This document shows, piece after piece, positions 18,514-31,116 of a DNA stretch of 64,000 nt. The stretch spans positions 434,001 through 498,000 of the forward strand of contig JBFXAF010000002.1 in the NCBI GenBank assembly GCA_050184585.1. The letters run 5' to 3'. The notes below the pieces were generated by a model. The model saw only the letters and a list, made by a program, of their open reading frames with translations. It was not told where the DNA came from and did no database searches. The DNA is from JBFXAF01 sp050184585 (GTDB lineage Bacteria; Pseudomonadota; Alphaproteobacteria; Rhizobiales; Rhizobiaceae). The number at the start of each line of letters is the position of its first letter. Within the stretch, counting starts at the first letter, position 1. Made by a program: the position numbers and the translations under genes.

Positions 18514-19419
18514 CTAGCGCGCGGTCTTCCTACGCTCGACCGGTTTCGTCTCGTCCAGCAACCTGCCGATCGTGCCGGCGAGCTGTGCATGCATGTCCGG
18601 CCGCCAGAGCGCGAAGGCGACATTCGCCTCGACGAATCCCTCCGGCGATCCGCAATCGAAGGTCCGCCCCTGGAAATTATAGCCGAAGAAGGGCTGGGTG
18701 CCCGCCAGCTTCAGCATCGCGTCGGTCAGCTGGATCTCGTTCCCCGCGCCCTTCTCCTGGTCGGCGAGTATCGAGAAGATGTCGGGCTGCAGAATGTAGC
18801 GGCCGTTGATGTAGAGATTGGATGGAGCGGCGCCGGCCACGGGCTTCTCCACCATCCCGGTGATCTCGAATCCGGAATGGATATCGGGGCCGCGCCCGAC
18901 GATGCCGTATTTGTGCGTCTCGGCGGGATCGCATTCCTGAACGGCGACGATGTTGCTGCCCGTCCTCTCGTAAAGCTCGACCATTTCCGCAAGGCATCCG
19001 CGCTCAGCCTGCATGATCATGTCGGGCAGAAGCAGCGCGAACGGCTCGCCACCCACCAGTTCGCGCGCGCACCACACGGCGTGGCCGAGACCCAGGGGCA
19101 CCTGCTGGCGCGTGAAGCTGGTCTGGCCGGGCGCCGGCTGAAGCCGCTGCAACCGCGCCAGCTGGTCGTCCTTTCCGCGCTGGGCCAGCGTATCGTAGAG
19201 TTCGAACTGGACATCGAAGTGATCCTCGATGACGGTCTTGTTGCGGCCGGTGACGAAGATGAAATGCTCGATCCCGGCCTCCCGCGCCTCGTCGACGACA
19301 TACTGGATCACCGGACGGTCGACGACCGTCAGCATCTCCTTGGGTATCGCCTTCGTGGCCGGCAGGAAGCGCGTGCCGAGGCCTGCGACCGGGAAGACGG
19401 CTTTTCGTACCTTGCGCAT
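18514..19419 (-). CDS. galU: UTP-glucose-1-phosphate uridylyltransferase
   Basis: Makes UDP-glucose from UTP and glucose-1-phosphate for exopolysaccharide, LPS and glycan synthesis. 301 residues with the nucleotidyltransferase signature GLGTRFLPATKAIPKEML near the N-terminus, FVTGRNKTVIEDHF, FALLLPDMI and GMVEKP. The frame is open upstream, but the family start is MRKVRKAVFPVAG at 19419. Neighbouring genes (barrel protein, lytic transglycosylase) are also envelope functions. Confidence 0.95.
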   Translation of the reverse strand: MRKVRKAVFPVAGLGTRFLPATKAIPKEMLTVVDRPVIQYVVDEAREAGIEHFIFVTGRNKTVIEDHFDVQFELYDTLAQRGKDDQLARLQRLQPAPGQTSFTRQQVPLGLGHAVWCARELVGGEPFALLLPDMIMQAERGCLAEMVELYERTGSNIVAVQECDPAETHKYGIVGRGPDIHSGFEITGMVEKPVAGAAPSNLYINGRYILQPDIFSILADQEKGAGNEIQLTDAMLKLAGTQPFFGYNFQGRTFDCGSPEGFVEANVAFALWRPDMHAQLAGTIGRLLDETKPVERRKTAR

Positions 19420-19630
19420 GATTCTCCGATAGTGTTCGCGGCGGACGCGCCGCACAATCCCCGGCCGACATTTTCACGCCGGAATTGACGAATACTGAAA
19501 TGTTCCGGCGCTCGCGGTCCGGGCCTGCACACGCGACTGCGATTTCCGCCTCGCGGATGGGCATGGTAAACCGATTGCTAACCGGCCTCGACCAAGGATG
19601 GGTTTTCGCAAGAGAGCTTGGAGGACCCCG

Positions 19631-20845
19631 ATGACCCTATGCATCGCCGCCCGCCGTTTCACCATCGCGATCGCCGTCGCCACCCTGCCCTTCATGCTGG
19701 CGGCGCCCGCCAACGCCGACGCCGGTTTCCGCAAATGGGTGTCATCCTTCCGCTCCGTCGCGGCGCAGAACGGCGTTTCCGGGTCGACCTTCGACCGTGC
19801 CTTCGCCGGCGTCGACGCGCCCGATCCGGAGGTCCTCGAGAAGGCCCGTTTCCAGCCGGAGTTCACCGCGCCGGTCTGGGACTATTTCGACAACCGCGTG
19901 CACGATGAATCGATCGCCGTGGGCCGTGAGATGGCCCGCAAGTGGAAGCCATGGCTCGACAGGATCGAACAGCGCTACGGCGTAGACCGCTACATACTGC
20001 TCGCCATCTGGTCGATGGAATCGAACTACGGCGAGATCCTGAAGAACGACAAGGTGATGCGTTCGGTCGTGCGCTCCCTGGCGACCCTTGCCTACGCCGA
20101 CAAGAAGCGCGCCAAGTTCGCCCGCACCCAGCTCGTCGCCGCCCTCAAGATCCTGCAGACCGGCGACATCGACGTCGGCCACCTCACCGGTTCATGGGCC
20201 GGCGCCATGGGGCACACGCAGTTCATCCCCACCAGCTACCAGGCCTACGCGACCGACATCGACGGCAACGGGAAGCGCGATATTTGGAACTCGGTGCCGG
20301 ACGCGCTCGCGACGGCCGCCAACCTCCTGAGCAAGAACGGCTGGCAGACTGGCAAGACCTGGGGCTATGAGGTGTCGCTCCCGTCGGGCAAGTTTCCGGG
20401 CGGTTCCCTGACGCTTTCCAAGTGGGAAAGTCTCGGGGTGCGGCGGGCCAGCGGCAAGCCGTTCCGCAATGGCGGCGACAAGGCCGAACTCAAGGTGCTC
20501 GACGGCCGCGACGGCCCGGCATTCCTGATGACCCGCAACTTCTTCGTCCTCAAGCGCTACAACAACGCCGACAAGTACGCGGCGGCCGTCGGCCTGCTGG
20601 CCGACGAGATCGCCGGGTATGGCGGCCTCGTGCAGGACTGGAACCGCCCCTTCACCAAGCTCTCCTTCGAGCAGCGGCAGGAGCTGCAGAAGAGGCTTTC
20701 CGTACATGGCTACTATGACGGCAAGTTCGATGGTAAGATCGGCACGGGCTCGCGCGCGGCCATCAAGGCCTTCCAGGCGCGGGCGGGCATGGCGCAGGAC
20801 GGACATCCGAGCATGGAAGTCCTGTCCATTCTCCGGCGGCAGTAG
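19631..20845 (+). CDS. lytic murein transglycosylase (MltB-type) with C-terminal PG-binding domain
   Basis: 404 residues. Sec signal peptide (residues 1-24, ...APANADA), then an SLT_2/MltB catalytic domain with the catalytic glutamate in IWSMESNYGE and the lower-lobe motifs GSWAGAMGHTQFIPTSY and DIDGNGKRDIWNS. A C-terminal peptidoglycan-binding repeat follows (LQKRLSVHGYYDGKFDGKIGTGSRAAIKAFQ). It cleaves glycan strands to 1,6-anhydroMurNAc in the periplasm. GGAGG lies 6 bases before ATG 19631. It is followed 29 bp later by the DUF459 gene, probably cotranscribed. Confidence 0.93.
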   Translation: MTLCIAARRFTIAIAVATLPFMLAAPANADAGFRKWVSSFRSVAAQNGVSGSTFDRAFAGVDAPDPEVLEKARFQPEFTAPVWDYFDNRVHDESIAVGREMARKWKPWLDRIEQRYGVDRYILLAIWSMESNYGEILKNDKVMRSVVRSLATLAYADKKRAKFARTQLVAALKILQTGDIDVGHLTGSWAGAMGHTQFIPTSYQAYATDIDGNGKRDIWNSVPDALATAANLLSKNGWQTGKTWGYEVSLPSGKFPGGSLTLSKWESLGVRRASGKPFRNGGDKAELKVLDGRDGPAFLMTRNFFVLKRYNNADKYAAAVGLLADEIAGYGGLVQDWNRPFTKLSFEQRQELQKRLSVHGYYDGKFDGKIGTGSRAAIKAFQARAGMAQDGHPSMEVLSILRRQ

Positions 20846-20874
20846 CCGCCGCACGAAATCGGGTGGGCGTAAGC

Positions 20875-22071
20875 ATGACGATGATCGCGGGAATGGCCGG
20901 ACGGGCGGTCCTCCAGGTGCTTGTGGCGGTCTCCTTCGCGGTCGCGATGCTCGCTCTTCCACCCGTGGTCCATGCCCAGGAGCGCGACAAGCCGCGCAAC
21001 CTCTTCCAGTTCATCTTCGGCGGCGGCAAGTCCGAGACGCGAAAAGCCGCTCCGCGCGCCAATTCGAAGGTGCGTTCCAAGTCCGTCCGCACCAAGGCGC
21101 GCACGGCCGAGCAGGAAGTTGCCGAGGTCGAGAAGGTCGAGAATGCGAAGGTCGTCCTGGTCGTCGGCGACTTCATGGCTTCCGGCTTGGCCGAAGGGCT
21201 GGTCGAGGTGTTCGCGCAGAATCCCGCGGTTCAGGTCGTTGCCCGGACGAATGGTTCTTCCGGCTTCGTCCGTCCGGACTTCCATGACTGGCCTGCCGAG
21301 GCCGAAGCGCTGATCGACGAGCTCAAGCCCGCGGCGGTCATTGTGATGATCGGCGCGAACGATCGCCAGCAGATGCGCATCGGCGAGGTGCGCGAACAGT
21401 CGATGTCCGAGGCCTGGCTCAAGGAGTATGCGATCCGCTCGGTCGCCTTCGGCGAAGTCGTGCGTGGAAGGAACGTCCCGCTGCTCTGGGTCGGCGCTCC
21501 ATCGTTCAAGCTCAAGCGGATGACCTCGGACATGCTGGTGCTGAACGACGTGTATCGCGCGGCGGCCGAATCCGTGCGGGGAGAGTTCATCGACATCTGG
21601 GACGGTTTCGTCGACGAGAACGGCACCTATGTGCAGACCGGGCCCGACATCAACGGCCAGCCCGTCAGGCTCCGGGGAGGAGACGGGATCAACTTCACCC
21701 GCGCCGGCAAACGCAAGCTGGCATTCTACGCGGAAAAGCCGCTGGCCAAGATTCTCGGCAACGCCGCCACCGGAGGCTCGCGCGCCGCGCCGCAGTTCCT
21801 TGGCGCCGGCGTGACGCCAGTCGATCCACTGACAATCGATCGGACGGTGCCGGTCTCCCTGATGGACCCGGAACTCGACGGTAGCGGTGAACTTCTGGGC
21901 CTCACCGTCGAGCCGCGAAAGGGAGAAGCCCGAACCCCGGGCGAGAAGCTGGCAATCGAAGGAATCGCGCCGGAGGCTTCGCCGGGCCGGGCGGACGATT
22001 TTTCGGGTCGGCCGCCGGTCGTTGCCGAACCGGCCGGGGACGACACGACGACGTCGATCGTCGCTCGCTAG
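20875..22071 (+). CDS. DUF459 / SGNH-hydrolase-like periplasmic protein
   Basis: 398 residues with a hydrophobic signal or anchor (about 6-38, ending VVHAQ). A basic linker precedes an SGNH-like domain: the usual GDS block is VVGDFMASGLAEGL, so the catalytic serine is displaced; block III is GANDRQ; the C-terminal block holds DGINFTRAGKRKLA where SGNH enzymes have DxxH. The missing GDSL serine and the N/F pair suggest a non-hydrolytic or atypical member. It is adjacent to the lytic transglycosylase, so an envelope role is likely. Start ATG 20875 preferred over GTG 20863. Its 3' end is 4 bp from that of gltD. Confidence 0.75.
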   Translation: MTMIAGMAGRAVLQVLVAVSFAVAMLALPPVVHAQERDKPRNLFQFIFGGGKSETRKAAPRANSKVRSKSVRTKARTAEQEVAEVEKVENAKVVLVVGDFMASGLAEGLVEVFAQNPAVQVVARTNGSSGFVRPDFHDWPAEAEALIDELKPAAVIVMIGANDRQQMRIGEVREQSMSEAWLKEYAIRSVAFGEVVRGRNVPLLWVGAPSFKLKRMTSDMLVLNDVYRAAAESVRGEFIDIWDGFVDENGTYVQTGPDINGQPVRLRGGDGINFTRAGKRKLAFYAEKPLAKILGNAATGGSRAAPQFLGAGVTPVDPLTIDRTVPVSLMDPELDGSGELLGLTVEPRKGEARTPGEKLAIEGIAPEASPGRADDFSGRPPVVAEPAGDDTTTSIVAR

Positions 22072-22075
22072 ACCG

Positions 22076-23530
22076 CTATCTCGGCAGCACCGAGCTGCCC
22101 ATCAGCGCCTCGTCGATCGCCCGCGCCGCCTGCCGCCCCTCGCGGATCGCCCACACCACCAGCGACTGGCCTCGCCGCACATCGCCGGCCGCGTAGAGCC
22201 GGTCGACGCTCGTGCGATAGTCACGGTCGTTGGCGGCCACGTTGATCGACTTTCGCGGATCCGTGGTCGTCCGCAGCCTCTCCCCGAGATCCCCGAGCAG
22301 GCCTTCGGCAAGCGGCCCCGCGAAGCCGATGGCGATGAACGCAAGATCGGCGCGGATGACGAAGTCGGTGCCGGCGACGGGGCGGCGCTGGTCATCGACC
22401 TCGCAACACTTCACTCCGACGAGGACGCCATCCTCGCCGAGGAACTCGAGCGTCGCCACCTGGAACTCGCGCTCCGCGCCTTCCGCCTGACTTGAGGAGG
22501 TGCGCATCTTGGTCGCCCAGTAGGGCCAGACCGTCAGCTTGTCCTCCTTCTCGGGCGGCTGGGGACGGATGTCGAGCTGGGTGACGCGCACAGCTCCCTG
22601 GCGGAATGCCGTGCCGACGCAATCGGATGCCGTATCGCCGCCGCCCACGACCACGATGTGCTTGCCGCCCGCCACGATGGGCGCGGACGGCCAGGCGCGC
22701 GACTGGATGTCCTCGCCGCCGACACGCTTGTTCTGCTGCACCAGGTAGGGCATGGCGTCATGAACGCCTTCCAGGTCCGCGCCAGGAATGCCGGCCGGCC
22801 TCGGCGTCTCGGAGCCGCCGCAATAGAGCACGGCATCATGCCTTTCGAGCAGTTCCTCGACCTTCTGGTCGACGCCGACATTGACGTTGCAGTGGAAGGT
22901 CACGCCCTCGCCGCGCATCTGCTCGGCGCGGCGGTCGATCGTGTGCTTCTCCATCTTGAAGTCGGGGATGCCGAAGCGCAGCAGCCCGCCGGGCTTCGAC
23001 TCGCGCTCGTAGACATGCACGTCGTGGCCGACGCGCGCGAGCTGCTGGGCGGCCGCGAGCCCTGCCGGCCCCGAACCGATGACGCCGACCGACTTGCCCG
23101 TCTTCTTCTCGGGCGGCTGCGGCCGGATGAGACCCTTCTCGTAGGCCTTGTCGGCGATCGCCTGCTCGACGGTCTTGATGGCGACGGGGATGTCTTCGAG
23201 GTTAAGCGTGCACGCCTCCTCGCAGGGTGCCGGGCAGATGCGGCCGGTCCATTCGGGGAAGTTGTTGGTCGAATGGAGGTTGCGGACCGCGCCTTCCCAG
23301 TCGCCATTGTAGACGAGGTCGTTCCAGTCCGGGATCTGGTTGTGGATCGGGCAGCCTGTCGGGCCGTGGCAATAGGGCACGCCGCAATCCATGCAGCGCG
23401 CGGCCTGTTTCTCGACCTCCTTGTCCGACATCGGCAGCGTGAACTCGCGGAAATGCCGGATGCGGTCGGAGGCTGGCTGGTACTTGTGCACCTGCCGGTC
23501 GATCTCGAGAAAACCCGTTACCTTGCCCAT
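22076..23530 (-). CDS. gltD: glutamate synthase (NADPH) small subunit
   Basis: 484 residues. Transfers electrons from NADPH to the large subunit for 2-oxoglutarate plus glutamine to 2 glutamate. The N-terminal [4Fe-4S] region has CMDCGVPYCHG, CPIHNQIPDW and GRICPAPCEEAC. Two dinucleotide folds follow: GVIGSGPAGLAAAQQL for FAD and VVVGGGDTASDC for NADPH. I prefer ATG 23530 (MGKVTGF) to ATG 23536. The Shine-Dalgarno overlaps the vapC stop codon (TAGGA), so it should be translationally coupled to vapC. Normally gltD follows gltB directly; here vapBC lies between them. Confidence 0.95.
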   Translation of the reverse strand: MGKVTGFLEIDRQVHKYQPASDRIRHFREFTLPMSDKEVEKQAARCMDCGVPYCHGPTGCPIHNQIPDWNDLVYNGDWEGAVRNLHSTNNFPEWTGRICPAPCEEACTLNLEDIPVAIKTVEQAIADKAYEKGLIRPQPPEKKTGKSVGVIGSGPAGLAAAQQLARVGHDVHVYERESKPGGLLRFGIPDFKMEKHTIDRRAEQMRGEGVTFHCNVNVGVDQKVEELLERHDAVLYCGGSETPRPAGIPGADLEGVHDAMPYLVQQNKRVGGEDIQSRAWPSAPIVAGGKHIVVVGGGDTASDCVGTAFRQGAVRVTQLDIRPQPPEKEDKLTVWPYWATKMRTSSSQAEGAEREFQVATLEFLGEDGVLVGVKCCEVDDQRRPVAGTDFVIRADLAFIAIGFAGPLAEGLLGDLGERLRTTTDPRKSINVAANDRDYRTSVDRLYAAGDVRRGQSLVVWAIREGRQAARAIDEALMGSSVLPR

Positions 23531-23538
23531 TCTCATTC

Positions 23539-23961
23539 CTACTCATGACTTGCGGGATCATCCCGCAGCCAATTCTCTACCCTCAGCCCCGGCACGCAGG
23601 CGAACTCGTTCACATTCGCAGTAACCAGCGTCGCATCGAGTGCCAGCGCATGCGCGGCGATGAGCAGGTCATTCGGCCCGATCGGCCGGCCTCGTCGTTT
23701 CAGCTCCGCGCGTAGCGATCCATACCTCTTGTCGGCCGGTTGCTCGAAAGGAAGGATCGGCAGTCGCGTTGTCACTTGCTCCATTTGTGCTTTGAGCCGC
23801 GGGCTCCGCTTCAGCTCCAGCCCGAACTCAATCTCGCCACTCACGATCACGCTCGTCGCAACGTGCTCCAGACCCACCCTTGCGATGTGCCGGGCGACGA
23901 GACCTTCAGGGTCGTCAGCCAAACTAGAAACCGCGTTCGTGTCCAAGAGATAGAGGGTCAC
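23539..23961 (-). CDS. vapC: VapC family PIN-domain toxin
   Basis: 140-residue PIN ribonuclease, the toxin of a type II toxin-antitoxin pair. The Mg2+-binding acids are all present: Asp7 (LLDTNAVS), Glu43 (SGEIEFG) and Asp98 (GPNDLLIAAHA), with a fourth-position motif in TANVNEFACVPGLRVENW, so it looks active. It overlaps vapB by 4 bp (ATGA), the classic coupling. Its stop codon lies within the gltD ribosome binding region. VapC toxins usually cut tRNA or rRNA; the target here is unknown. Confidence 0.92.
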   Translation of the reverse strand: MTLYLLDTNAVSSLADDPEGLVARHIARVGLEHVATSVIVSGEIEFGLELKRSPRLKAQMEQVTTRLPILPFEQPADKRYGSLRAELKRRGRPIGPNDLLIAAHALALDATLVTANVNEFACVPGLRVENWLRDDPASHE

Positions 23962-24224
23962 AACTTGACATCATCCAGCGGCGCAAGATCGCTGTCGTCG
24001 ATATCAGGGAACCGATCCTCGTCGCCCAGAGGTTCAAGCGTCGCGAGAACCTCGAGCAGGGTCGGCTGCGTCCTGACCTCTTGCAAGGTCAGCTTTCCCT
24101 TGGCATCGCGGCTTATCAGAACTTCCTGTCCCTCGAATTCAAACTCCTTCGGTATGCGCACGGCCTGACTGCGCCCATTGCGGAAAAGGCTTGCCTTCCG
24201 GACGTTCTTCTCGTGGGCATTCAT
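23958..24224 (-). CDS. vapB: VapB family antitoxin (AbrB/MazE-type DNA-binding)
   Basis: 88 residues. The N-terminal swapped-hairpin DNA-binding domain is KASLFRNGRSQAVRIPKEFEFEGQ..., and the acidic C-terminal tail (GDEDRFPDIDDSDLAPLDD) should wrap the toxin. GGAGG lies 5 bases before ATG 24224, but both it and the first two bases of the ATG lie inside a perfect 29-bp inverted repeat. The frame stays open back to a GTG at 24287 that overlaps the gltB stop by 4 bases (GTGA), so a form extended by 21 residues through the hairpin is possible. It likely represses its own operon through the GCATATGC elements. Confidence 0.9.
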   Translation of the reverse strand: MNAHEKNVRKASLFRNGRSQAVRIPKEFEFEGQEVLISRDAKGKLTLQEVRTQPTLLEVLATLEPLGDEDRFPDIDDSDLAPLDDVKL

Positions 24225-24283
24225 TGCAGCCTCCACTTCATTGGCATATGCCAAAGCATATGCCAATGAAGTGGAGGCTGCAA

Positions 24284-24284
<1 letters not shown>
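24223..24284 (-). promoter_or_regulatory. perfect 29-bp hairpin between gltB stop and vapB start
   Basis: Arms 24223-24251 and 24256-24284 are exact inverted complements with a 4-nt loop. In the mRNA the 5' arm begins with the last base of the gltB UGA and the 3' arm ends with the A and U of the vapB AUG, burying the GGAGG at 24230-24234. Each arm holds a GCATATGC palindrome (24244-24251 and 24256-24263; centres 12 bp apart), the left one extended to TTGGCATATGCCAA (24241-24254). There is no U-tract after it, so it is not an ordinary terminator. It may act as a translational lock, a VapBC operator, or both. Confidence 0.85.
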
Positions 24285-28981
<4,697 letters not shown>

Positions 28982-29376
28982 CGCGTCCTCCATTGGCCCG
29001 TCGGCCGTCCGTCTCGCCTGCCCCGCAACCCCATCACGCCCGCGCCATGCGCGTACGTCGCTTCGTGGTATCTGAAGCCGGCTCCCGCTCACACGCTTGG
29101 CCGGAACGGCCATCATACGCCATTCCGGTTGGTCATGCGGGCATCAAAATTAAGACAGTACTACTGTCCTATTTCCTCTATGACAGATATTCGAAGCGCC
29201 TTCAAGATCGAAACGCAAAAAACAGTCGGACGTCGCGAAACATTCCTCATCCGGTGAAGTGCGGCGCGTAATTTTGTTTCGTCGAGTGAACGGGCTGGCG
29301 CATGGGTTTTGCCGGCCAAGGGCTTGATGAGCCGCGTCCGCGACGCCAATGTCCGGCCAGATCGAAAGGGGTCCGC
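28982..29376. promoter_or_regulatory. divergent gltB/ltaE intergenic region
   Basis: A 395-bp gap between divergent genes, distinctly richer in A+T around 29143-29215. It holds an imperfect inverted repeat (29101-29110 with 29119-29128, one mismatch of ten) and a dyad GACAGT-ACT-ACTGTC (29154-29168). Either could be an operator, but I recognise no named site and could not fix the promoters. Short open frames here have no coding support. Confidence 0.4.
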
Positions 29377-30426
29377 ATGATCTTCGCATCCGACAACTGG
29401 GCCGGCGCCCACCCGAAGGTTGCGGCGGCGCTGTCGGCTGCGGCCAGCGGGTTTTCGTCGGCCTATGGAACGAGCGACCTCGACAGGCGGGTCTGCGATC
29501 GGTTCAGCATCATCTTCGAGCGCGAGGTCGCGGTGTTCTTCGTCGCCACGGGCACGGCGGCGAACGCGCTGTCGCTCGTTTCGGTCAACAAGCCGGGCGG
29601 CGTCTCCTTCGTCCACCGTGACGCGCATCTTGCCGCCGACGAAGCCGGCGCGTCGGAGTATCTGACTGGCGGCGCGCGCCTTTGCCTTGTCGATGGCCCG
29701 TTCGGGAAGATGGACCCGGCGAAACTTGAAGCGGCGATCGGCCGCTATCCCGAGCAGTTCCTGCACGCCGGTCGGCCGATGGCGATTTCCGTCACCCAGT
29801 CATCGGAAGTGGGCACCGTCCATTCGCTGGACGAACTCGACGTGATCGGGGCGATCGCGCGCAGGAACAACCTGCCGCTGCACATGGACGGCGCCCGCTT
29901 CGCCAACGCGCTGGTCGCGCTCGAGACCTCGGCCGCCGAAATGACGTGGAAGCGCGGGGTCGACGTCCTGTCCTTCGGCGGCACCAAGAATGGCTGCTGG
30001 TGCGCGGAGGCCGTCGTCCTGTTCGATCCGGCAAGGGCGCACGAATTCGCCTTCGTGCACAAGCGCGCCGCCCAGCTCTTCTCGAAATCGCGCTTCGTCG
30101 CGGCCCAGTTCGACGCGTACTTCCGCGACGAGCTGTGGCTGGAGACGGCAGGCCATGCCAACGCGATGGCCGCCAGGCTTTCCGGCCATGTGCGCGACTC
30201 CCGCCGGACGCGCCTTGCCTGGGAGCCGGCCGCCAACGAGGTCTTCGCCATCCTGCCCCACGCGCTCGTCGCGGACCTCAAGGCGGCCGGCGTCGCCTTC
30301 TACGACTGGCACACCCCGGACTGGTACGAGGGGGAGGTCGGCGAGGACGAGGCGATCTGCCGGTTCGTCACCAGCTTCGCCACCACGGTGGAGGACGTGG
30401 ACGGGCTCGGAAAGCTGGTCGCATAA
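29377..30426 (+). CDS. ltaE: low-specificity L-threonine aldolase
   Basis: PLP enzyme cleaving L-threonine or allo-threonine to glycine and acetaldehyde. 349 residues with FASDNWAG at the N-terminus, the glycine-rich cofactor loop FVATGTAANALS, the aspartate that binds the pyridine N in LHMDGARFANAL, and the Schiff-base Lys204 in SFGGTKNGCW. AAAGGGG lies about 7 bases before ATG 29377. It converges with hsp20 across a GC-rich hairpin. Confidence 0.93.
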   Translation: MIFASDNWAGAHPKVAAALSAAASGFSSAYGTSDLDRRVCDRFSIIFEREVAVFFVATGTAANALSLVSVNKPGGVSFVHRDAHLAADEAGASEYLTGGARLCLVDGPFGKMDPAKLEAAIGRYPEQFLHAGRPMAISVTQSSEVGTVHSLDELDVIGAIARRNNLPLHMDGARFANALVALETSAAEMTWKRGVDVLSFGGTKNGCWCAEAVVLFDPARAHEFAFVHKRAAQLFSKSRFVAAQFDAYFRDELWLETAGHANAMAARLSGHVRDSRRTRLAWEPAANEVFAILPHALVADLKAAGVAFYDWHTPDWYEGEVGEDEAICRFVTSFATTVEDVDGLGKLVA

Positions 30427-30430
30427 GAAA

Positions 30431-30450
30431 GCGGCGCCCGGAGGCGCCGC
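30431..30450. terminator. hairpin between convergent ltaE and hsp20
   Basis: GCGGCGCC and GGCGCCGC form an 8-bp stem with loop CGGA, 4 bp after the ltaE stop. On the minus strand it is followed by TTTCTT, so it can serve as an intrinsic terminator for hsp20; U-content on the plus strand is poor. Confidence 0.5.
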
Positions 30451-30477
30451 CAGTCACCGCTTGCGGAAGCGTCTTCC

Positions 30478-30945
30478 TCAGGCCGCTTTCGCCTCGATCT
30501 GCTTGGCGCCCTTGTCATTGGCGCCGATCGCGATCTTGCGCGGCTTCATCTCCTCGGGAATGGACCGCTTGAGGTCGATGTGGAGCAGGCCGTTCTTCAG
30601 GCTCGCGCCGGTCACGTCGACGTGGTCGGCGAGCTGGAAGCGGCGCTCGAAGGCGCGGGCGGCGATGCCGCGGTAGAGCACTTCGCTGCCTTCGCCGTTG
30701 CCGGCCTCGTCCTTGCGCTCACCCTTGACCGTCAGCACGGTGCGGTGCGCCTCGACCGAAATGTCGGTCTCGGAGAAGCCGGCCACCGCCATCGAGATAC
30801 GATAGGCGTCCTCGCCGGTGCGCTCGATGTTGTAGGGCGGATAGCTCTGGCCGCTGTCGGGCTGTCCCATCGTGTCCAGCATGCTGAACAGGCGGTCGAA
30901 GCCGACGGTGGAACGGTAGAGGGGGGAAAAATCGAAACCACGCAT
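30478..30945 (-). CDS. small heat-shock protein (Hsp20/IbpA type)
   Basis: 155 residues. Short N-terminal arm, then the alpha-crystallin domain (YNIERTGEDAYRISMAVAGF ... LTVKGERK ... RRFQLADHVDVTGASLKNGLLHIDL) and a C-terminal tail with the oligomerisation motif RKIAIG (IxI type). It holds unfolding proteins in the cytoplasm for refolding by DnaK/ClpB. Expression should be heat-controlled at two levels: an RpoH-type promoter (31053-31081) and a ROSE-like thermometer in its leader of about 100 nt (30946-31046). Confidence 0.94.
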   Translation of the reverse strand: MRGFDFSPLYRSTVGFDRLFSMLDTMGQPDSGQSYPPYNIERTGEDAYRISMAVAGFSETDISVEAHRTVLTVKGERKDEAGNGEGSEVLYRGIAARAFERRFQLADHVDVTGASLKNGLLHIDLKRSIPEEMKPRKIAIGANDKGAKQIEAKAA

Positions 30946-31046
30946 GATGTGTTCTCCATCAGAGCAACAGGGTTTGCGTTTGGCCTGCGAGGGAAACCCA
31001 TGAGGCGTTTCCGGGGGAGGCCAGCGGTCCCACAGGGGCGGCCGCG
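30946..31046 (-). promoter_or_regulatory. ROSE-like RNA thermometer in hsp20 leader
   Basis: On the minus strand the 3'-most hairpin is at 30951-30968: stem GUU-[G]-CUC with GAG-AAC. It has a single bulged G and includes the UUGCU anti-Shine-Dalgarno motif that defines ROSE elements; the occluded ribosome site is GGAG. A second helix pairs 30994-30999 with 30970-30975 (GGGUUU/AAACCC), and further upstream pairings (UGGCCU/AGGCCA enclosing GGAAAC/GUUUCC) are possible. The leader length implied by the RpoH promoter (about 100 nt) fits known ROSE leaders of rhizobial small heat-shock genes. Melting at heat shock would free the site. Confidence 0.75.
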
Positions 31047-31052
31047 TCGTGG

Positions 31053-31081
31053 ATTTGGGGACTGGATTTTCCTGTTTCAAG
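31053..31081 (-). promoter_or_regulatory. RpoH (sigma-32) promoter of hsp20
   Basis: On the minus strand CTTGAA (31081-31076), a 15-bp spacer, and CCCCAAAT (31060-31053). The RpoH consensus is CTTGAA with CCCCATNT, so the -35 is perfect and the -10 matches at all but one defined position. The predicted start near 31046 gives a leader of about 100 nt. Confidence 0.75.
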
Positions 31082-31116
31082 ACCCGCAACGGCTTGTTGT
31101 GAGCATGAACGTCAGG

